A stretch of DNA of 64,000 bases from contig VGTW01000003.1 of assembly GCA_016874555.1 (NCBI GenBank), positions 1 through 64,000 on the forward strand. Direction: 5' to 3'. The notes under the pieces were generated by a model. The model ran no database searches. It was not told the DNA's origin and saw only the letters and a program-made list of their open reading frames with translations. Each line of letters begins with the position of its first letter. The first letter of the stretch is position 1. Source of the stretch: Gammaproteobacteria bacterium. GTDB lineage: Bacteria; Pseudomonadota; Gammaproteobacteria; Steroidobacterales; Steroidobacteraceae. This document shows, piece after piece, positions 48,379-58,104 of this stretch. The translations under genes were made by a program, and so were the position numbers.

Positions 48379-49767
48379 TTGGAAACCAGCATCGTCATTC
48401 CCGAAGTCGTCGACGCCCGCGTCGCCCCGCGCGGCGCCCTCGAGAGTCTGTCGCAGGACGAGATCGAGCAGTTGTTGTCGACCGGGCAGGGCGGCCTTTA
48501 TCCGCTTTTTCGGCAGTGTGCACTTGCCGTCCTCAATGCCGGTAGCGACACCGACGATGCTCGTGAAATCTTCGATCGTTATCGCGACTTCGACATTCGG
48601 ATCTTGCGTCACGCTTTCGGCGTTAAGCTCGAGATTCGTAATGCCCCGGCGATGGCCTTCGTCGACGGGCAGATGATCCAGGGTACCAAAGAATTACTAT
48701 TCGCAGTGTTGCGTGACACCGTTTATACCGCTAACGAAATTGTCGATAGTGGTCGCTTCGATCTGGCACAGCCACAGTCAATCACCAATGCGGTTTTCCA
48801 TATCCTGCGCAACGCCCGCTTGCTCGATCACAAATCGCGTCCGAACCTGATCGTCTGCTGGGGCGGACATTCGATCAATCGCGAAGAGTACGAATACACC
48901 AAACGCGTCGGCTACGAGCTCGGGCTGCGCGGGCTCGATGTGTGTACGGGATGCGGGCCTGGCGCCATGAAAGGACCCATGAAAGGCGCAACCATCGGCC
49001 ATGCCAAGCAGCGCATCGTAGCTGGCCGTTACATCGGTTTGACCGAGCCTGGGATCATCGCCGCCGAGCCGCCGAATCCAATCGTCAATCATCTTGTGAT
49101 CATGCCCGACATCGAAAAGCGTCTCGAGGCCTTCGTGCGGGTGGCGCACGGGCTCGTAATTTTTCCGGGTGGTGCGGGTACAGCCGAAGAAATCTTTTAT
49201 CTGCTCGGTATCCTGCTCGATCCGGCCAACGCCGAACAACGCTTCCCGGTGGTGCTCACCGGGCCGCGCAAGAGTGCGGACTATTTCGAAAAAATTCGTG
49301 ATCTCCTCGCTAAAACCATTGGCGAGGCTGCACTCGATCGCATTCGCATCGTGATTGAGGATCAGACCGAAGTGGCGCGCATCATGGATCGTGGGGTCGA
49401 CGAGGTGCACGACTATCGTAAGAGACGTTCAGACTCCTTCAATTTCAATTGGCTGCTGCGGATCCAACCGGAATTCCAGCGTCCGTTTGAGGTCACCCAT
49501 GTCTCTATGCGTACGTTGCGTTTGCATCGTGAGCAGCCAGCCCATCAATTGGCTGCTGATCTGCGCCGGGCGTTCTCCGGTATCGTCAGCGGTAACGTGA
49601 AGGAGCACGGCATCCGCGCGATCGAGCGTGATGGGCCGTTCGAGCTATTGGGCGACCCGGCCATCATGGCCGTGCTCGATGAGTTACTGACGGAGTTCGT
49701 AGCGCAGCAGCGCATGAAGCTGCCGGGTGCCGCATACGTACCTTGCTACCGCATCGTCCGTAGCTGA
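48379..49767 (+). CDS. ppnN: Pyrimidine/purine nucleotide 5'-monophosphate nucleosidase, LOG family (PpnN-like)
   Basis: About 463 residues with the start taken at TTG 48379. Sequence ALESLSQDEIEQLLSTGQGGLYPLFRQCALAVLNAGS matches the PpnN N-terminal domain, and the central LOG domain has CWGGHSINREEYEYTKRVGYELG, CTGCGPGAMKGPMKGATIGHA and the motif FPGGAGTAEEIFYLLGIL (PGGxGTxxE). PpnN hydrolyses nucleotide monophosphates to base plus ribose-5-phosphate and binds (p)ppGpp in E. coli. The start is uncertain: an in-frame ATG at 48253 would overlap the preceding gene and is not conserved. Confidence 0.87.
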   Translation: METSIVIPEVVDARVAPRGALESLSQDEIEQLLSTGQGGLYPLFRQCALAVLNAGSDTDDAREIFDRYRDFDIRILRHAFGVKLEIRNAPAMAFVDGQMIQGTKELLFAVLRDTVYTANEIVDSGRFDLAQPQSITNAVFHILRNARLLDHKSRPNLIVCWGGHSINREEYEYTKRVGYELGLRGLDVCTGCGPGAMKGPMKGATIGHAKQRIVAGRYIGLTEPGIIAAEPPNPIVNHLVIMPDIEKRLEAFVRVAHGLVIFPGGAGTAEEIFYLLGILLDPANAEQRFPVVLTGPRKSADYFEKIRDLLAKTIGEAALDRIRIVIEDQTEVARIMDRGVDEVHDYRKRRSDSFNFNWLLRIQPEFQRPFEVTHVSMRTLRLHREQPAHQLAADLRRAFSGIVSGNVKEHGIRAIERDGPFELLGDPAIMAVLDELLTEFVAQQRMKLPGAAYVPCYRIVRS

Positions 49768-49822
49768 CTGCGTCCCCGCCCTGCCTCGTGTGTCGTTGCG
49801 CAGGCGACTCTCGACGCTGCCC

Positions 49823-49850
49823 CTTGAAATCGGCGGCTAGCACCCCCAAT
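49823..49850 (+). promoter_or_regulatory. Sigma-32 (heat-shock) promoter-like sequence before htpG
   Basis: CTTGAAA at 49823-49829 (within CCCCTTGAAAT) and CCCCCAAT at 49843-49850, 13 bases apart. The RpoH consensus is CTTGAAA-N11-16-CCCATnT. This is a close match just 28 bases upstream of the htpG start, with a Shine-Dalgarno AGAGGAG at 49865-49871. Confidence 0.7.
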
Positions 49851-49878
49851 CAACAAAATAGGCTAGAGGAGATTTGCG

Positions 49879-51786
49879 ATGACCGAGGCCACTGCTGCGA
49901 GTACCGCTCCCGCCCCCGAGAAACACGGTTTTCAGGCCGAGGTGCGCGAACTGCTGCGCCTCATGATCCACTCGCTCTACAGTCACCGCGAGATTTTTCT
50001 GCGCGAGCTGATTTCGAATGCCTCGGACGCCAACGACAAGTTGCGTTTTCTGGCATTGGCTCAGCCGGATTTGCTCGCTGGCGAATCTGAGCTGAAGATT
50101 TGGATCGATTTCGATGCCGGCAAACGTACGCTCTCGATCCGTGACAACGGCATCGGCATGAATCGCGAGGAGGCGATCACCCACCTCGGCACCATCGCCA
50201 AGTCGGGCACGGCAGATTTCTTCAAGCGCCTGACTGGCGATCAGCAAAAGGATTCGCAGCTCATCGGCCAGTTCGGCGTGGGCTTCTACTCGGCGTTCAT
50301 CGTCGCCGAGGAGATCGAGGTTTATTCGCGCAAAGCGGGTGAGCCTGCGGCATCCGGTATCCGCTGGGCTTCGAAGGCCGACGGTGAATTCACCATCGAG
50401 CCGGCCGCCCGCGACGAGCGCGGCACGATGGTGGTTCTGCATCTTAAGGAAGAAGCGAAAGAATTCGCCGATAGCTGGCGCCTACGCTCGCTGGTTCGAC
50501 GCTACTCAGATCACATAGCCTTTTCTGTGCTGATGCGCAAGGAGGGTGAAGCGAGTCTCGATTGGGAGCCTGCCAACCAAGGGCAGGCACTATGGACGCG
50601 CCCGCGGAGCGATCTCAAGGACGAAGAATACAAAGAGTTTTATCAGCACATCGCACACGACTTTGCCGAGCCGCTCGCCTGGAGCCACAACAAGGTCGAG
50701 GGCAAGCGCGAGTACACTTCGCTGTTGTACGTGCCGGGTCGTGCCCCGTTCGACCTTTATCAGCGTGACGCCTCGCGTGGCCTGAAGCTGTATGTGCGGC
50801 GCGTCTTCATCATGGACGATGCCGAGCAGTTTTTGCCGATGTATCTGCGCTTTTTCCGCGGCGTGCTCGATTCCAATGATTTACCCCTGAACGTTTCCCG
50901 CGAGTTGCTGCAGAAAGATGCCGAGGTCGAGGCCATGCGCGCAGCGCTTACCAAGCGCGCACTCGACTTGCTAGCCCGCATCGCTAAAGAAGAGCCGGAA
51001 AAGTATGCGATGTTCTGGAAAGAATTCGGTCCAGTACTGAAGGAAGGCACAGGGGAGGATGCTGCGAACCGCGATAAGATCCTGCCATTGCTGCGCTTCG
51101 CGAGCACCCACGAAGAATCCGATGAGCCGAAGGTGACTCTTGCCGACTATGTGGCCCGGATAAAGACCGGCCAGGAGCGCATTTATTATTTGATCTCCGA
51201 CTCGATCGCTGCGGCACGCGGCAGTCCGTACCTCGAAACGTTGCGTTCTAAGGGTATTGAGGTGCTGTTGCTCGCTGATCGTGTCGATGAATGGATGATG
51301 GGCTACGCACGCGAGTTCGAAGGTAAGCGCTTCAAGGATGTTGCGCGCGGCGATCTTGAGCTCGGCACCCTCGAGGACGCGGCCGACAAGACGGCTTCTG
51401 AAGAGGCAGTCAAAGAAAATAAGAAATTGTTAAAGCGCATCAAGGATGCACTCGATGAGCGCGTTTCCGAGGTAAAGGTAAGTTCCCGCCTCGCCGATTC
51501 CCCCGCCGTTCTGGTGCTCGATGAGGGCGATATGGGCGCGCAAATGCGCCGTATTCTTGCGGCGACGGGTCAAGCCGTGCCCGAGGCAAAGCCCAAAATT
51601 GAGATCAACGTCGGTCATCCGCTCATCAAGCGACTCGACGCGACGACGGCCGAAGACGAGTTCGGCGAACTCGCGCTACTGGTGTACGATCAGGCCAAGT
51701 TGGCTGAGTCGGGGGTGGTCGCGAATCCGGGCGAGTTCGTGCGCCGACTCAACAAGTTGCTCGGGCAATTGATGGCACCGGGCTGA
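49879..51786 (+). CDS. htpG: Chaperone HtpG (Hsp90)
   Basis: 635 residues. The GHKL ATPase start ([40 protein letters not shown]) is followed by [46 protein letters not shown] and [11 protein letters not shown]; the middle domain ([30 protein letters not shown]) and a C-terminal dimerisation domain complete it. It is a heat-inducible chaperone that binds client proteins; the sigma-32-type promoter immediately upstream agrees. Complete relative to E. coli (624). Confidence 0.97.
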   Translation: MTEATAASTAPAPEKHGFQAEVRELLRLMIHSLYSHREIFLRELISNASDANDKLRFLALAQPDLLAGESELKIWIDFDAGKRTLSIRDNGIGMNREEAITHLGTIAKSGTADFFKRLTGDQQKDSQLIGQFGVGFYSAFIVAEEIEVYSRKAGEPAASGIRWASKADGEFTIEPAARDERGTMVVLHLKEEAKEFADSWRLRSLVRRYSDHIAFSVLMRKEGEASLDWEPANQGQALWTRPRSDLKDEEYKEFYQHIAHDFAEPLAWSHNKVEGKREYTSLLYVPGRAPFDLYQRDASRGLKLYVRRVFIMDDAEQFLPMYLRFFRGVLDSNDLPLNVSRELLQKDAEVEAMRAALTKRALDLLARIAKEEPEKYAMFWKEFGPVLKEGTGEDAANRDKILPLLRFASTHEESDEPKVTLADYVARIKTGQERIYYLISDSIAAARGSPYLETLRSKGIEVLLLADRVDEWMMGYAREFEGKRFKDVARGDLELGTLEDAADKTASEEAVKENKKLLKRIKDALDERVSEVKVSSRLADSPAVLVLDEGDMGAQMRRILAATGQAVPEAKPKIEINVGHPLIKRLDATTAEDEFGELALLVYDQAKLAESGVVANPGEFVRRLNKLLGQLMAPG

Positions 51787-51815
51787 CCCGCCGTTGGGCG
51801 TGCCATAATCGGGAT

Positions 51816-52223
51816 ATGGGTAAGCCTGTTCCGACCGTCGAAGAATTGCGCGCACGGCTCTCGCCGCTCGCGTTCGAAGTAACCTGCAACAAGGGCACAG
51901 AGCGCGCTTTTACGGGAACGTACACCTATTACAAAGAGCGGGGGGTGTACGCCTGCGTCTGCTGTGGCAACGAATTGTTTCATTCGGATACCAAATACGA
52001 CTCGGGCTCTGGCTGGCCAAGTTTTTGGACGCCGCTCCCCGGCGAACGAGTACGCGAGCATCGTGACAACAGCTACGGTATGGTGCGCACTGAAGTAGTC
52101 TGCGCCAATTGCGATGCTCACCTCGGGCACGTTTTCGAAGATGGACCGCAGCCCACGGGACTGCGTTACTGCATCAACTCGGTCTCGTTGGCTTTTCAGG
52201 ATGTTGCCGAGTCACAGAAATGA
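51816..52223 (+). CDS. msrB: Peptide-methionine (R)-S-oxide reductase MsrB
   Basis: 135 residues. The SelR domain shows Zn-binding Cys pairs CVCC (about 47-50) and CANC (96-99), GSGWPSFW, HLGHVFEDGPQPTGLRYCIN and the catalytic Cys119 in RYCIN. It repairs methionine-R-sulfoxide in proteins. No signal peptide, so cytosolic. The TGA overlaps the next ATG (ATGA), giving tight coupling with the FKBP gene. Confidence 0.94.
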   Translation: MGKPVPTVEELRARLSPLAFEVTCNKGTERAFTGTYTYYKERGVYACVCCGNELFHSDTKYDSGSGWPSFWTPLPGERVREHRDNSYGMVRTEVVCANCDAHLGHVFEDGPQPTGLRYCINSVSLAFQDVAESQK

Positions 52224-52684
52224 GAGCTGTTGTCTGGTCGTTGATCGTTGCCGTCACCGTGGTGCTGGTGGCCGCAATCTACCTTCCTACGTTGCTGGCG
52301 TCTGGTCGCGGTGACACTCAAGCGCAGGAGACCGCGATGTCGGAGCTGATCAAAGAAGACCTGGCTCCTGGAGCGGGCCCCGAAGTAACCGATGGCCAGA
52401 CCGCTGAAGTTCGCTACACCGGTTGGTTGTACGATTTGGCGAAAGCCGAGGGCAAGGGTCGCAAGTTCGACAGTTCGAGCGACCACGGCGGTACCTTTTC
52501 GTTCACGATTGGTGGCGGCGAGGTAATCCGCGGCTGGGATCTCGGCGTGGCGGGCATGAAAGTGGGCGGTAAGCGTCGCCTCGTCATTCCCGCGGAACTC
52601 GGTTATGGCGCACGTGGAGCGGGCGGAGTGATCCCGGGTGGGGCGACGCTGGTGTTTGACGTCGAGCTGGTTTCGATTCGTTGA
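52220..52684 (+). CDS. FKBP-type peptidyl-prolyl isomerase, membrane-anchored
   Basis: 154 residues. An N-terminal hydrophobic helix (VVWSLIVAVTVVLVAAIYLPTLL, about 4-27) anchors or exports it; the FKBP domain follows with VRYTGWLYD, GKKFDSS-like FDSSSDHGG, FTIGGGEVIRGWDLGVAGMKVGGKRRLVIPAELGYG and VFDVELVSI. It accelerates proline isomerisation in exported proteins. Start ATG 52220 overlaps the msrB stop, so the two are cotranscribed, an oxidative-damage and folding pairing. Confidence 0.9.
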   Translation: MRAVVWSLIVAVTVVLVAAIYLPTLLASGRGDTQAQETAMSELIKEDLAPGAGPEVTDGQTAEVRYTGWLYDLAKAEGKGRKFDSSSDHGGTFSFTIGGGEVIRGWDLGVAGMKVGGKRRLVIPAELGYGARGAGGVIPGGATLVFDVELVSIR

Positions 52685-52696
52685 GCGAGGTTGTTT

Positions 52697-53992
52697 ATGA
52701 TCACGAGATCCATCGGTGCGACATTCGCTTGTATGGTGGCCGTGCTCACGAGCAGCGCGCAGGCGGCAACCTTAATTCATGCCGGGCGTGTGATTGACGG
52801 TGTCGGCGATCAAGTCATGACCGAGCGTACGGTGGTGGTCAATCAAGGTCGCATCACCGGCATTGAGGCGGGGTATCGCAAGCCCACGGCTGGCGACACG
52901 GTCATCGATCTGCGCAAGTCGACGCTGATGCCTGGGCTCATGGATATGCATGTGCATCTGACTAGTGAGTATAGTCGGACGAGCGAACTCGATCGGTTCA
53001 AAAAAGACGGTCCCGATGTTGCGCTCGATGGCGTGCTCTACGCGGAGCGTACCTTGAAAGCGGGTTTCATCACGGTACGCGATCTCGGCGACAGCTTTCT
53101 CGCCAGCATTGCGCTGCGCAATGCCATCAACGCCGGCAAAGTGAGCGGGCCGCGAATCTTTGCTGCGGGCAAGTCAATCGCTAGCACGGGCGGCCACGCC
53201 GACCCTACTAATGGTTGGGCAGATTTTCTGGGTGGCGGCAATGTCGGTCCGTTTGACGGCGTCGTGAATGGCGCAGAGCAGGGTGCCCAGGGCGTTCGTC
53301 AACGCTATAAAGAGGGCTCGGACCTTATCAAGATCACAGCGACCGGCGGCGTGCTGTCGATTGCAAAGAACGGACTGAATCCGCAATTTACCGAGGACGA
53401 AATCCGCTCCATCGTCACCACCGCCCGCGACTACGGCTTCAAGGTGGCAGCACATGCTCACGGCGCAGAGGGCATGAAGCGCGCCGTACGCGCGGGGGTT
53501 AACAGCATCGAGCACGGCACTTTTATGGATGATGAAACCATTGCACTCATGAAAGAGCGGGGTACGTACTACGTGCCGACCATCACTGCTGGGCGTTGGG
53601 TGTTCGATCGGTCGAAAGAAGACGGATTCTTTCCGGCGCTGGTACGACCGAAGGCGGCGATGATCGGACCGCAGATTCAGGGGACTTTTGCCAAGGCGTA
53701 CAAAGCCGGCGTCAATATCGTCTTCGGCACCGACACGGGCGTTTCAGCGCATGGCGATAATGCACGGGAATTCGTACTCATGGTCGAGGCCGGCATGCCA
53801 CCCCTCGAAGCCATCAAGTCGGCAACGTCGGTCGCTGCAAAGTTTCTCGAGATTGACGATCGTCTCGGTAGCGTACAGGTCGGTAAAATTGCCGATCTGG
53901 TTGCCGTGCCCGGCGATCCACTCGCCGATATTTCGGCGATGCGTCGTGTCAACTTCGTGATGAAAGACGGTACCGTCCATCGCCAACCCTGA
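52697..53992 (+). CDS. Metal-dependent amidohydrolase, exported
   Basis: 431 residues. Signal peptide (1-24, [23 protein letters not shown]), then the amidohydrolase barrel: [17 protein letters not shown] (metal-binding HxH), [22 protein letters not shown] (carboxylated-Lys region), [26 protein letters not shown] and [12 protein letters not shown] (final Asp). Close relatives are annotated as imidazolonepropionase-like or Xaa-Pro dipeptidase-like enzymes, but substrate is not defined. Start ATG 52697 follows GCGAGG; an in-frame TTG at 52691 is just upstream. It lies 12 bases after the FKBP gene. Confidence 0.86.
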   Translation: MITRSIGATFACMVAVLTSSAQAATLIHAGRVIDGVGDQVMTERTVVVNQGRITGIEAGYRKPTAGDTVIDLRKSTLMPGLMDMHVHLTSEYSRTSELDRFKKDGPDVALDGVLYAERTLKAGFITVRDLGDSFLASIALRNAINAGKVSGPRIFAAGKSIASTGGHADPTNGWADFLGGGNVGPFDGVVNGAEQGAQGVRQRYKEGSDLIKITATGGVLSIAKNGLNPQFTEDEIRSIVTTARDYGFKVAAHAHGAEGMKRAVRAGVNSIEHGTFMDDETIALMKERGTYYVPTITAGRWVFDRSKEDGFFPALVRPKAAMIGPQIQGTFAKAYKAGVNIVFGTDTGVSAHGDNAREFVLMVEAGMPPLEAIKSATSVAAKFLEIDDRLGSVQVGKIADLVAVPGDPLADISAMRRVNFVMKDGTVHRQP

Positions 53993-54010
53993 GTTGGTTG
54001 GTCCACGCGC

Positions 54011-54643
54011 GTGACCGCTGTCGAACGGATAATGTTTCCGGGTGCGGTCGGTGACATCGAAACTTCGATCGAGTCACCGTCGGGGGCGCCCATGGCGGTG
54101 GCGATTTGCTGTCATCCCCACCCTTTGTTCGGTGGCTCGATGACCAACAAGGTTATTCACACCGTCGCTAATGCTTTCTTGGCTGCCGGTGCCGTGGTCA
54201 TTCGCTTCAATTTTCGCGGGGTAGGCGCATCGGCGGGAGTGTATGACGACGGTCGCGGCGAAGTCGATGACGTAATCGCGCTCGCCAAGTGGGCGAGTGA
54301 GCGTTGGCCTGGTTTGCCGCTTTGGTTGGGCGGTTTTTCGTTCGGTGCGTGGATCGCGCTACGCGCACCAGTGTTGCCAGCGCTGCTTGTCACGGTGGCG
54401 CCACCCGTCGGCCGCTGGGACTTTTCAAAGATTTCGCCACCGCAAAGTCCGTGGCTCGTGATTCAGGGTGATCGCGATGATCTGGTCGATGCGAACGCGG
54501 TCGAGCAGTGGGTACGCGCGAGCGGTGCGTCAAGCTTAATCCGACTGCCCGAGGCCGATCATTTTTTCCACGCCCGACTACATGAGCTGCGCGATGCCGT
54601 GACGGCGTTCGTGGCGAGCTCGACTCAGCCGCACAGCGTTTAG
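54011..54643 (+). CDS. Alpha/beta hydrolase
   Basis: 210 residues. Small serine-hydrolase fold with AICCHPHPLFGGSMTNKVIHTVANAF, FNFRGVGASAGVYDDGRGEVDD, and the nucleophile motif GGFSFGA; the Asp is in QGDRDDLVD and the His in LPEADHFFHARL. This matches the small 'dienelactone-like/esterase' group (often annotated as alpha/beta superfamily hydrolase), and its natural substrate is unknown. Start GTG 54011 sits 18 bases after the amidohydrolase. The last bases overlap the end of the response-regulator pseudogene on the opposite strand. Confidence 0.84.
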   Translation: MTAVERIMFPGAVGDIETSIESPSGAPMAVAICCHPHPLFGGSMTNKVIHTVANAFLAAGAVVIRFNFRGVGASAGVYDDGRGEVDDVIALAKWASERWPGLPLWLGGFSFGAWIALRAPVLPALLVTVAPPVGRWDFSKISPPQSPWLVIQGDRDDLVDANAVEQWVRASGASSLIRLPEADHFFHARLHELRDAVTAFVASSTQPHSV

Positions 54644-55296
54644 ACGACGCCGTGTACTGTGACGATCAAGGGATACTGTGCATCCCGATCGACCTCCTGA
54701 TGCAGTCGACTCACGTGCACATCGACCACATCGGTCTGCGGATCGTGGTGAATATCCGAAATGCCCTACAGCAGCATGGTGCGGGTGACCACCTAACCTG
54801 TGTGGCGGACAAAGTATTCGAGGAGTCGAAACTCGCGGGTCGTGAAATCGAGTGCTCGACTGGCCCGCGTTGTAGTACGATCGAGCACATCGAGATGAGG
54901 ATCTTCGATCTGTAATGAGGTGATCGCAATCTGTTGATGTCGGCGAATCCATGATTCGATACGCGCCAGCAATTCATCGATCGCAAAAGGCTTGCCGAGA
55001 TAATCGTCGTCGCCCGCGCGCATTCCCTTGATCCGTTCATCGACTGAGTCGAGTGCCGTGAGCATGATGACTGGCATCGACTTGTCGGATTCGCACAAGG
55101 CTTTGACCGTACCGAGGCCGTCGAGCCCGGGCAGCATGCGATCAGTCACGACGATATCGAAGTGGCCGGCAAGGGCAGGATCCAGCCTGGTTTTACCATC
55201 CATGACGTGACTGATGTAATGTCCGCTGTCGCGCGTCGCAGCGACGATCTCGGCAGCCGTCTCGGCGTCATCTTCGATCAGCAGTAATTGACTCAT
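54640..55296 (-). pseudogene. OmpR-type response regulator with two in-frame stop codons
   Basis: The frame from 55296 down encodes a receiver domain (QLLLIEDDAETAAEIV..., phospho-acceptor Asp52 in VVTDRMLPG, Lys of GKPFAIDEL) and the start of a winged helix (LDFTTREFRLLEYFVRHTG), then TAG at 54795-54793. The same frame continues VVTRTMLL, TAG at 54768-54766, then the DPQTDVVDVHVSRLHQEVDRD wing/recognition helix of an OmpR effector, ending at 54640. Two amber codons (probably CAG to TAG) interrupt an otherwise colinear 218-codon gene. This differs from a sequencing indel and indicates a real, relatively young pseudogene. Its partner kinase across the divergent promoter is also broken. Confidence 0.88.
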
Positions 55297-56710
55297 TTGG
55301 GCTTCTCATCCCAGGTGTGGCATGCATGGGACATGCTTCCCGTGCTTTCCGATTGCCGCGTACTCACGGCATCGCTGTTTGCGCTCGGCATGATGGTTGT
55401 GGCTTTCGTGCTCGGCTTCATCTGGTTGCAGTGGCGCATCATGACTGTGCACGATCGCGAGCTATTCCAGTCGCTCGAGCGCGCCATCATTTTGGCCACC
55501 TGAATGGACAACGCGGAGGATCGGGTCGCGTTAGCCACATCCTTACGCATCAGCAACGAGAACATTCCCGACAAACGCTATTTCGTACTGTTCGAACTGA
55601 CTGGCCACGCGATCGTTGGTGATTTGGCCAAGGTGCGTGCAAGCGAGCAGGCACTCGAAGTGGACTCGGCTGCGCACCGGGTTCCGTAAGGTGATGGGCT
55701 CGACACCTGTGTCAGATCCGCCCATCTAGCCGACAGCAGTATTTTCATCGTCACCCAGCCCGACACCGCTCGCTTCGAAATCACCGAAGCTCTTGGCCGG
55801 ATCGCGGTCGGGATCATCATCCTTGTCATTCTGAGCGGTCTTGGGATCGGCTTCACACTCAATCGCTACATTTTGGGGTATGAGTGCGGATTGGCGGATA
55901 CCGTGTGTCAAATCATACGCGGACAGATTGCGGCGCACGCGTCAGCGCAATAACGCTTGGACGCCATGGGTGCTCTGACTATGACGTGGGATGAATGCTT
56001 GATCAAAACGAAGCGATGGTCGCCGGTACACGTACGGTCACCGAGGGCCTCGCCCATGATCTGCGCACACTGCTGATGCGCACGCGGCGGTCGCTCGCTG
56101 CGGCCCGCGCCGCCGACAACGAGGCCGTGCGCGAGTAACCGCTCAACGATGCTGAGGCCGATGTTGAGATAGCCTTACAGACTTTCAATCCACTCATCGA
56201 TCTTGCTCGTGCTGAGGCGGGCTTGTCCCGTAATTCGATCGAGGAACTCGATTTCGACATATTCGCCAAAGATATGATCGACTTGCTCGAGCCCTTGGAC
56301 GAGGAGCGTGGACAGCGACTTGAGCGCTCGATTACAGCGGTCAAAGTGGTGGGGCATCGACAAATTCTCGCGCAGGCACTCGGTAATCTGCTCGAGAACA
56401 TCGTCAAATATGCACCGCTCAGTTCAGCGCTCAAACTCGCGGTACGCCCCGGTTCTTACGATACGGGTCCCGAGATCATCGTCGAAGATCGCGGGCCGGG
56501 GATCCCGGCGCATGCTTGCGAGCAAGCCGTAAAAACTTTCGTTCGCCTCGAGCACCCTTGGCGACAGCCGGACTCCGGTCTAGGAATTGCCATTGCAGCG
56601 GCGGTGGCGCGCATGCATCGTGACAAGCTCATAATCGAAAGTGCTGAGCCCGGTCTCAGGGTGCGCTTGCAACTTGGAATGGAGCAACCGGATCTGCCGC
56701 AAGGGGCCAC
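55288..56710 (+). pseudogene. Decayed sensor histidine kinase partner of the broken regulator
   Basis: The gene begins with a membrane helix (LTASLFALGMMVVAFVLGFIWLQW) and runs through TGA (55501-55503), TAA (55687-55689) and TAA (about 55951) to a second helix (RIAVGIIILVILSGLGIGFTLNRYIL) and HAMP remnants. A frame change near 55985 then carries the phospho-acceptor box GLAHDLRTLLMRTRR, an in-frame TAA (56137-56139), the N box GNLLENIVKYAP, the G1 box EDRGPGIP and the G2 box DSGLGIAIAAAV. Both DHp and ATPase halves are recognisable but cannot be read through. It lies head-to-head with the broken response regulator. Confidence 0.85.
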
Positions 56711-58083
56711 GTTAGGACGATGCGCAGGCCCTGCGCTACGCCTTCGACATCGCGAAGATTTATTGCCTGGATGTTACCGCCGTGCGCCTGAACCACCCGC
56801 GCTGCGATGGCGAGCCCCAAGCCTGACCCGGTTGCACGTAGTGAGGCGGCGTGACCATCGCCATCTTTGCTGCCGCGGAAAAAAGGCTCGAAGACGCGCG
56901 CGAGCTCCGGCTCCGACAAACCGTGGCCCGTGTCGCTGATAACGAGGATTGCGACGCTGTCATCGTGGCGACAGGCGCTCTCCAGGGTCACGAAAACCTG
57001 CGAGCCCTGCGGCGTATGCTTGAGGGCGTTGCGCACCACGTTCTCGATCGCAGCCGAGATCCAATATGGATCACCGATCAGGTTTAGCTGCCCATCGTCC
57101 AGTCGACTCTCCAGTGTCTTGCCAAGTGCCGCAGCTTCGAAGTTGGCGTCGACGAGAATTCTATCGAGCAGGCCGCGTAGCTCTAGCGGTTCACGTTCGA
57201 AGACGATCGCACCCGACTCCAGTCGCGAAACATCGAGAATCTTGTCGATCAGTTCGTCGAGTCTGGCGATTTCTGCGTCGATTCGGTTTGCGGCACTGGC
57301 TGCGGTAGTATCACGCTGCGCCATCAGACCCGAGGCAAGCCGAATTCTTGTGAGAGGGGATCGAACTTCATGGGATACATCACGCAGTAACTGGCGTTGA
57401 CCACGCAGCAGGCTGCCAAGTCGTTCAGCCATGATGTCGAGCGAGAGGGCGAGTTTGCCGATTTCGTCGCGGCGCCTGCGCACCGCGACGGGCACACGGG
57501 TCTCGAGGGCGCCGCCGGTCAACGACTCGGTCGTCTGCTGTAAGACGCGAACGGGGCGGGTGATCGAACGCGCGAGCAGCAAACTCACGAGCCCGGTCAC
57601 CGCCAGCGTCAGCAGCAGCAATTGCAACGGCACATCGCGCCAAGCTGCGAGGCCGCTACGCCGTGGAACGGGTAGCAAGCGAAAGGGTTCTTCGTCGGCG
57701 CTGACGAGGATGGGCGTCGATCGCGGCAGATCGAGCAGCACGGTCGGCAGATCGTAGTCCGGATATTCCTCAGTCTCGCTTTGGGCAATGGAGTCGCTGC
57801 CGGGGATTTTTCGTCCGAGCAGCTCCGTTCCGAGTTCATCGATGAGCAGGATCTCGAGCTGATGCGAATGATCAGCGCTGCGATTCCTTGCCCAATCGAC
57901 TAGAGCGGCGCGCCCCCCCTTGGCGAGCGCATCCGCCGCAGTGCGTGCAGCCTCCAGCAATTCTTTGTCAGCCGACTCCTGCCGCGCCGACAATACCCAC
58001 GAAGTCAGGCCGATGGCGCCGAGCCCGCTGAACAGCAGTGCTGCAAAGAATGCGAGGAAAATGCGTGTGGCTAGCCGCCTCAT
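56656..58083 (-). CDS. Sensor histidine kinase, CpxA/EnvZ type
   Basis: 475 residues: TM1 (about 10-31), a periplasmic sensor loop (about 32-151), TM2 (152-171), HAMP (172-224), DHp with His238 (RDVSHEVRSPLTRIRL), and an ATPase domain with ENVVRNALKHTP, VISDTGHGLSEPEL, FEPFFRG and GSGLGLAIAARVVQAHGG. It pairs with the response regulator immediately upstream (21 bases). The sensor loop has many acidic residues but no known ligand fold that I recognise. The 3' end overlaps the tail of the dead kinase on the other strand. Confidence 0.9.
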   Translation of the reverse strand: MRRLATRIFLAFFAALLFSGLGAIGLTSWVLSARQESADKELLEAARTAADALAKGGRAALVDWARNRSADHSHQLEILLIDELGTELLGRKIPGSDSIAQSETEEYPDYDLPTVLLDLPRSTPILVSADEEPFRLLPVPRRSGLAAWRDVPLQLLLLTLAVTGLVSLLLARSITRPVRVLQQTTESLTGGALETRVPVAVRRRRDEIGKLALSLDIMAERLGSLLRGQRQLLRDVSHEVRSPLTRIRLASGLMAQRDTTAASAANRIDAEIARLDELIDKILDVSRLESGAIVFEREPLELRGLLDRILVDANFEAAALGKTLESRLDDGQLNLIGDPYWISAAIENVVRNALKHTPQGSQVFVTLESACRHDDSVAILVISDTGHGLSEPELARVFEPFFRGSKDGDGHAASLRATGSGLGLAIAARVVQAHGGNIQAINLRDVEGVAQGLRIVLTWPLAADPVAPFQVASAP

Positions 58084-58104
58084 GTGCCCGCGGTCGGCAA
58101 GGGA

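Noticed and set aside
54640-55296. UAG read as glutamine (recoded stop) in the response regulator
   Set aside because: Several other genes end at TAG with normal family length (for example the FadH-like and PhyH genes), and the partner kinase has TGA and TAA stops, so mutation is simpler than a changed code.
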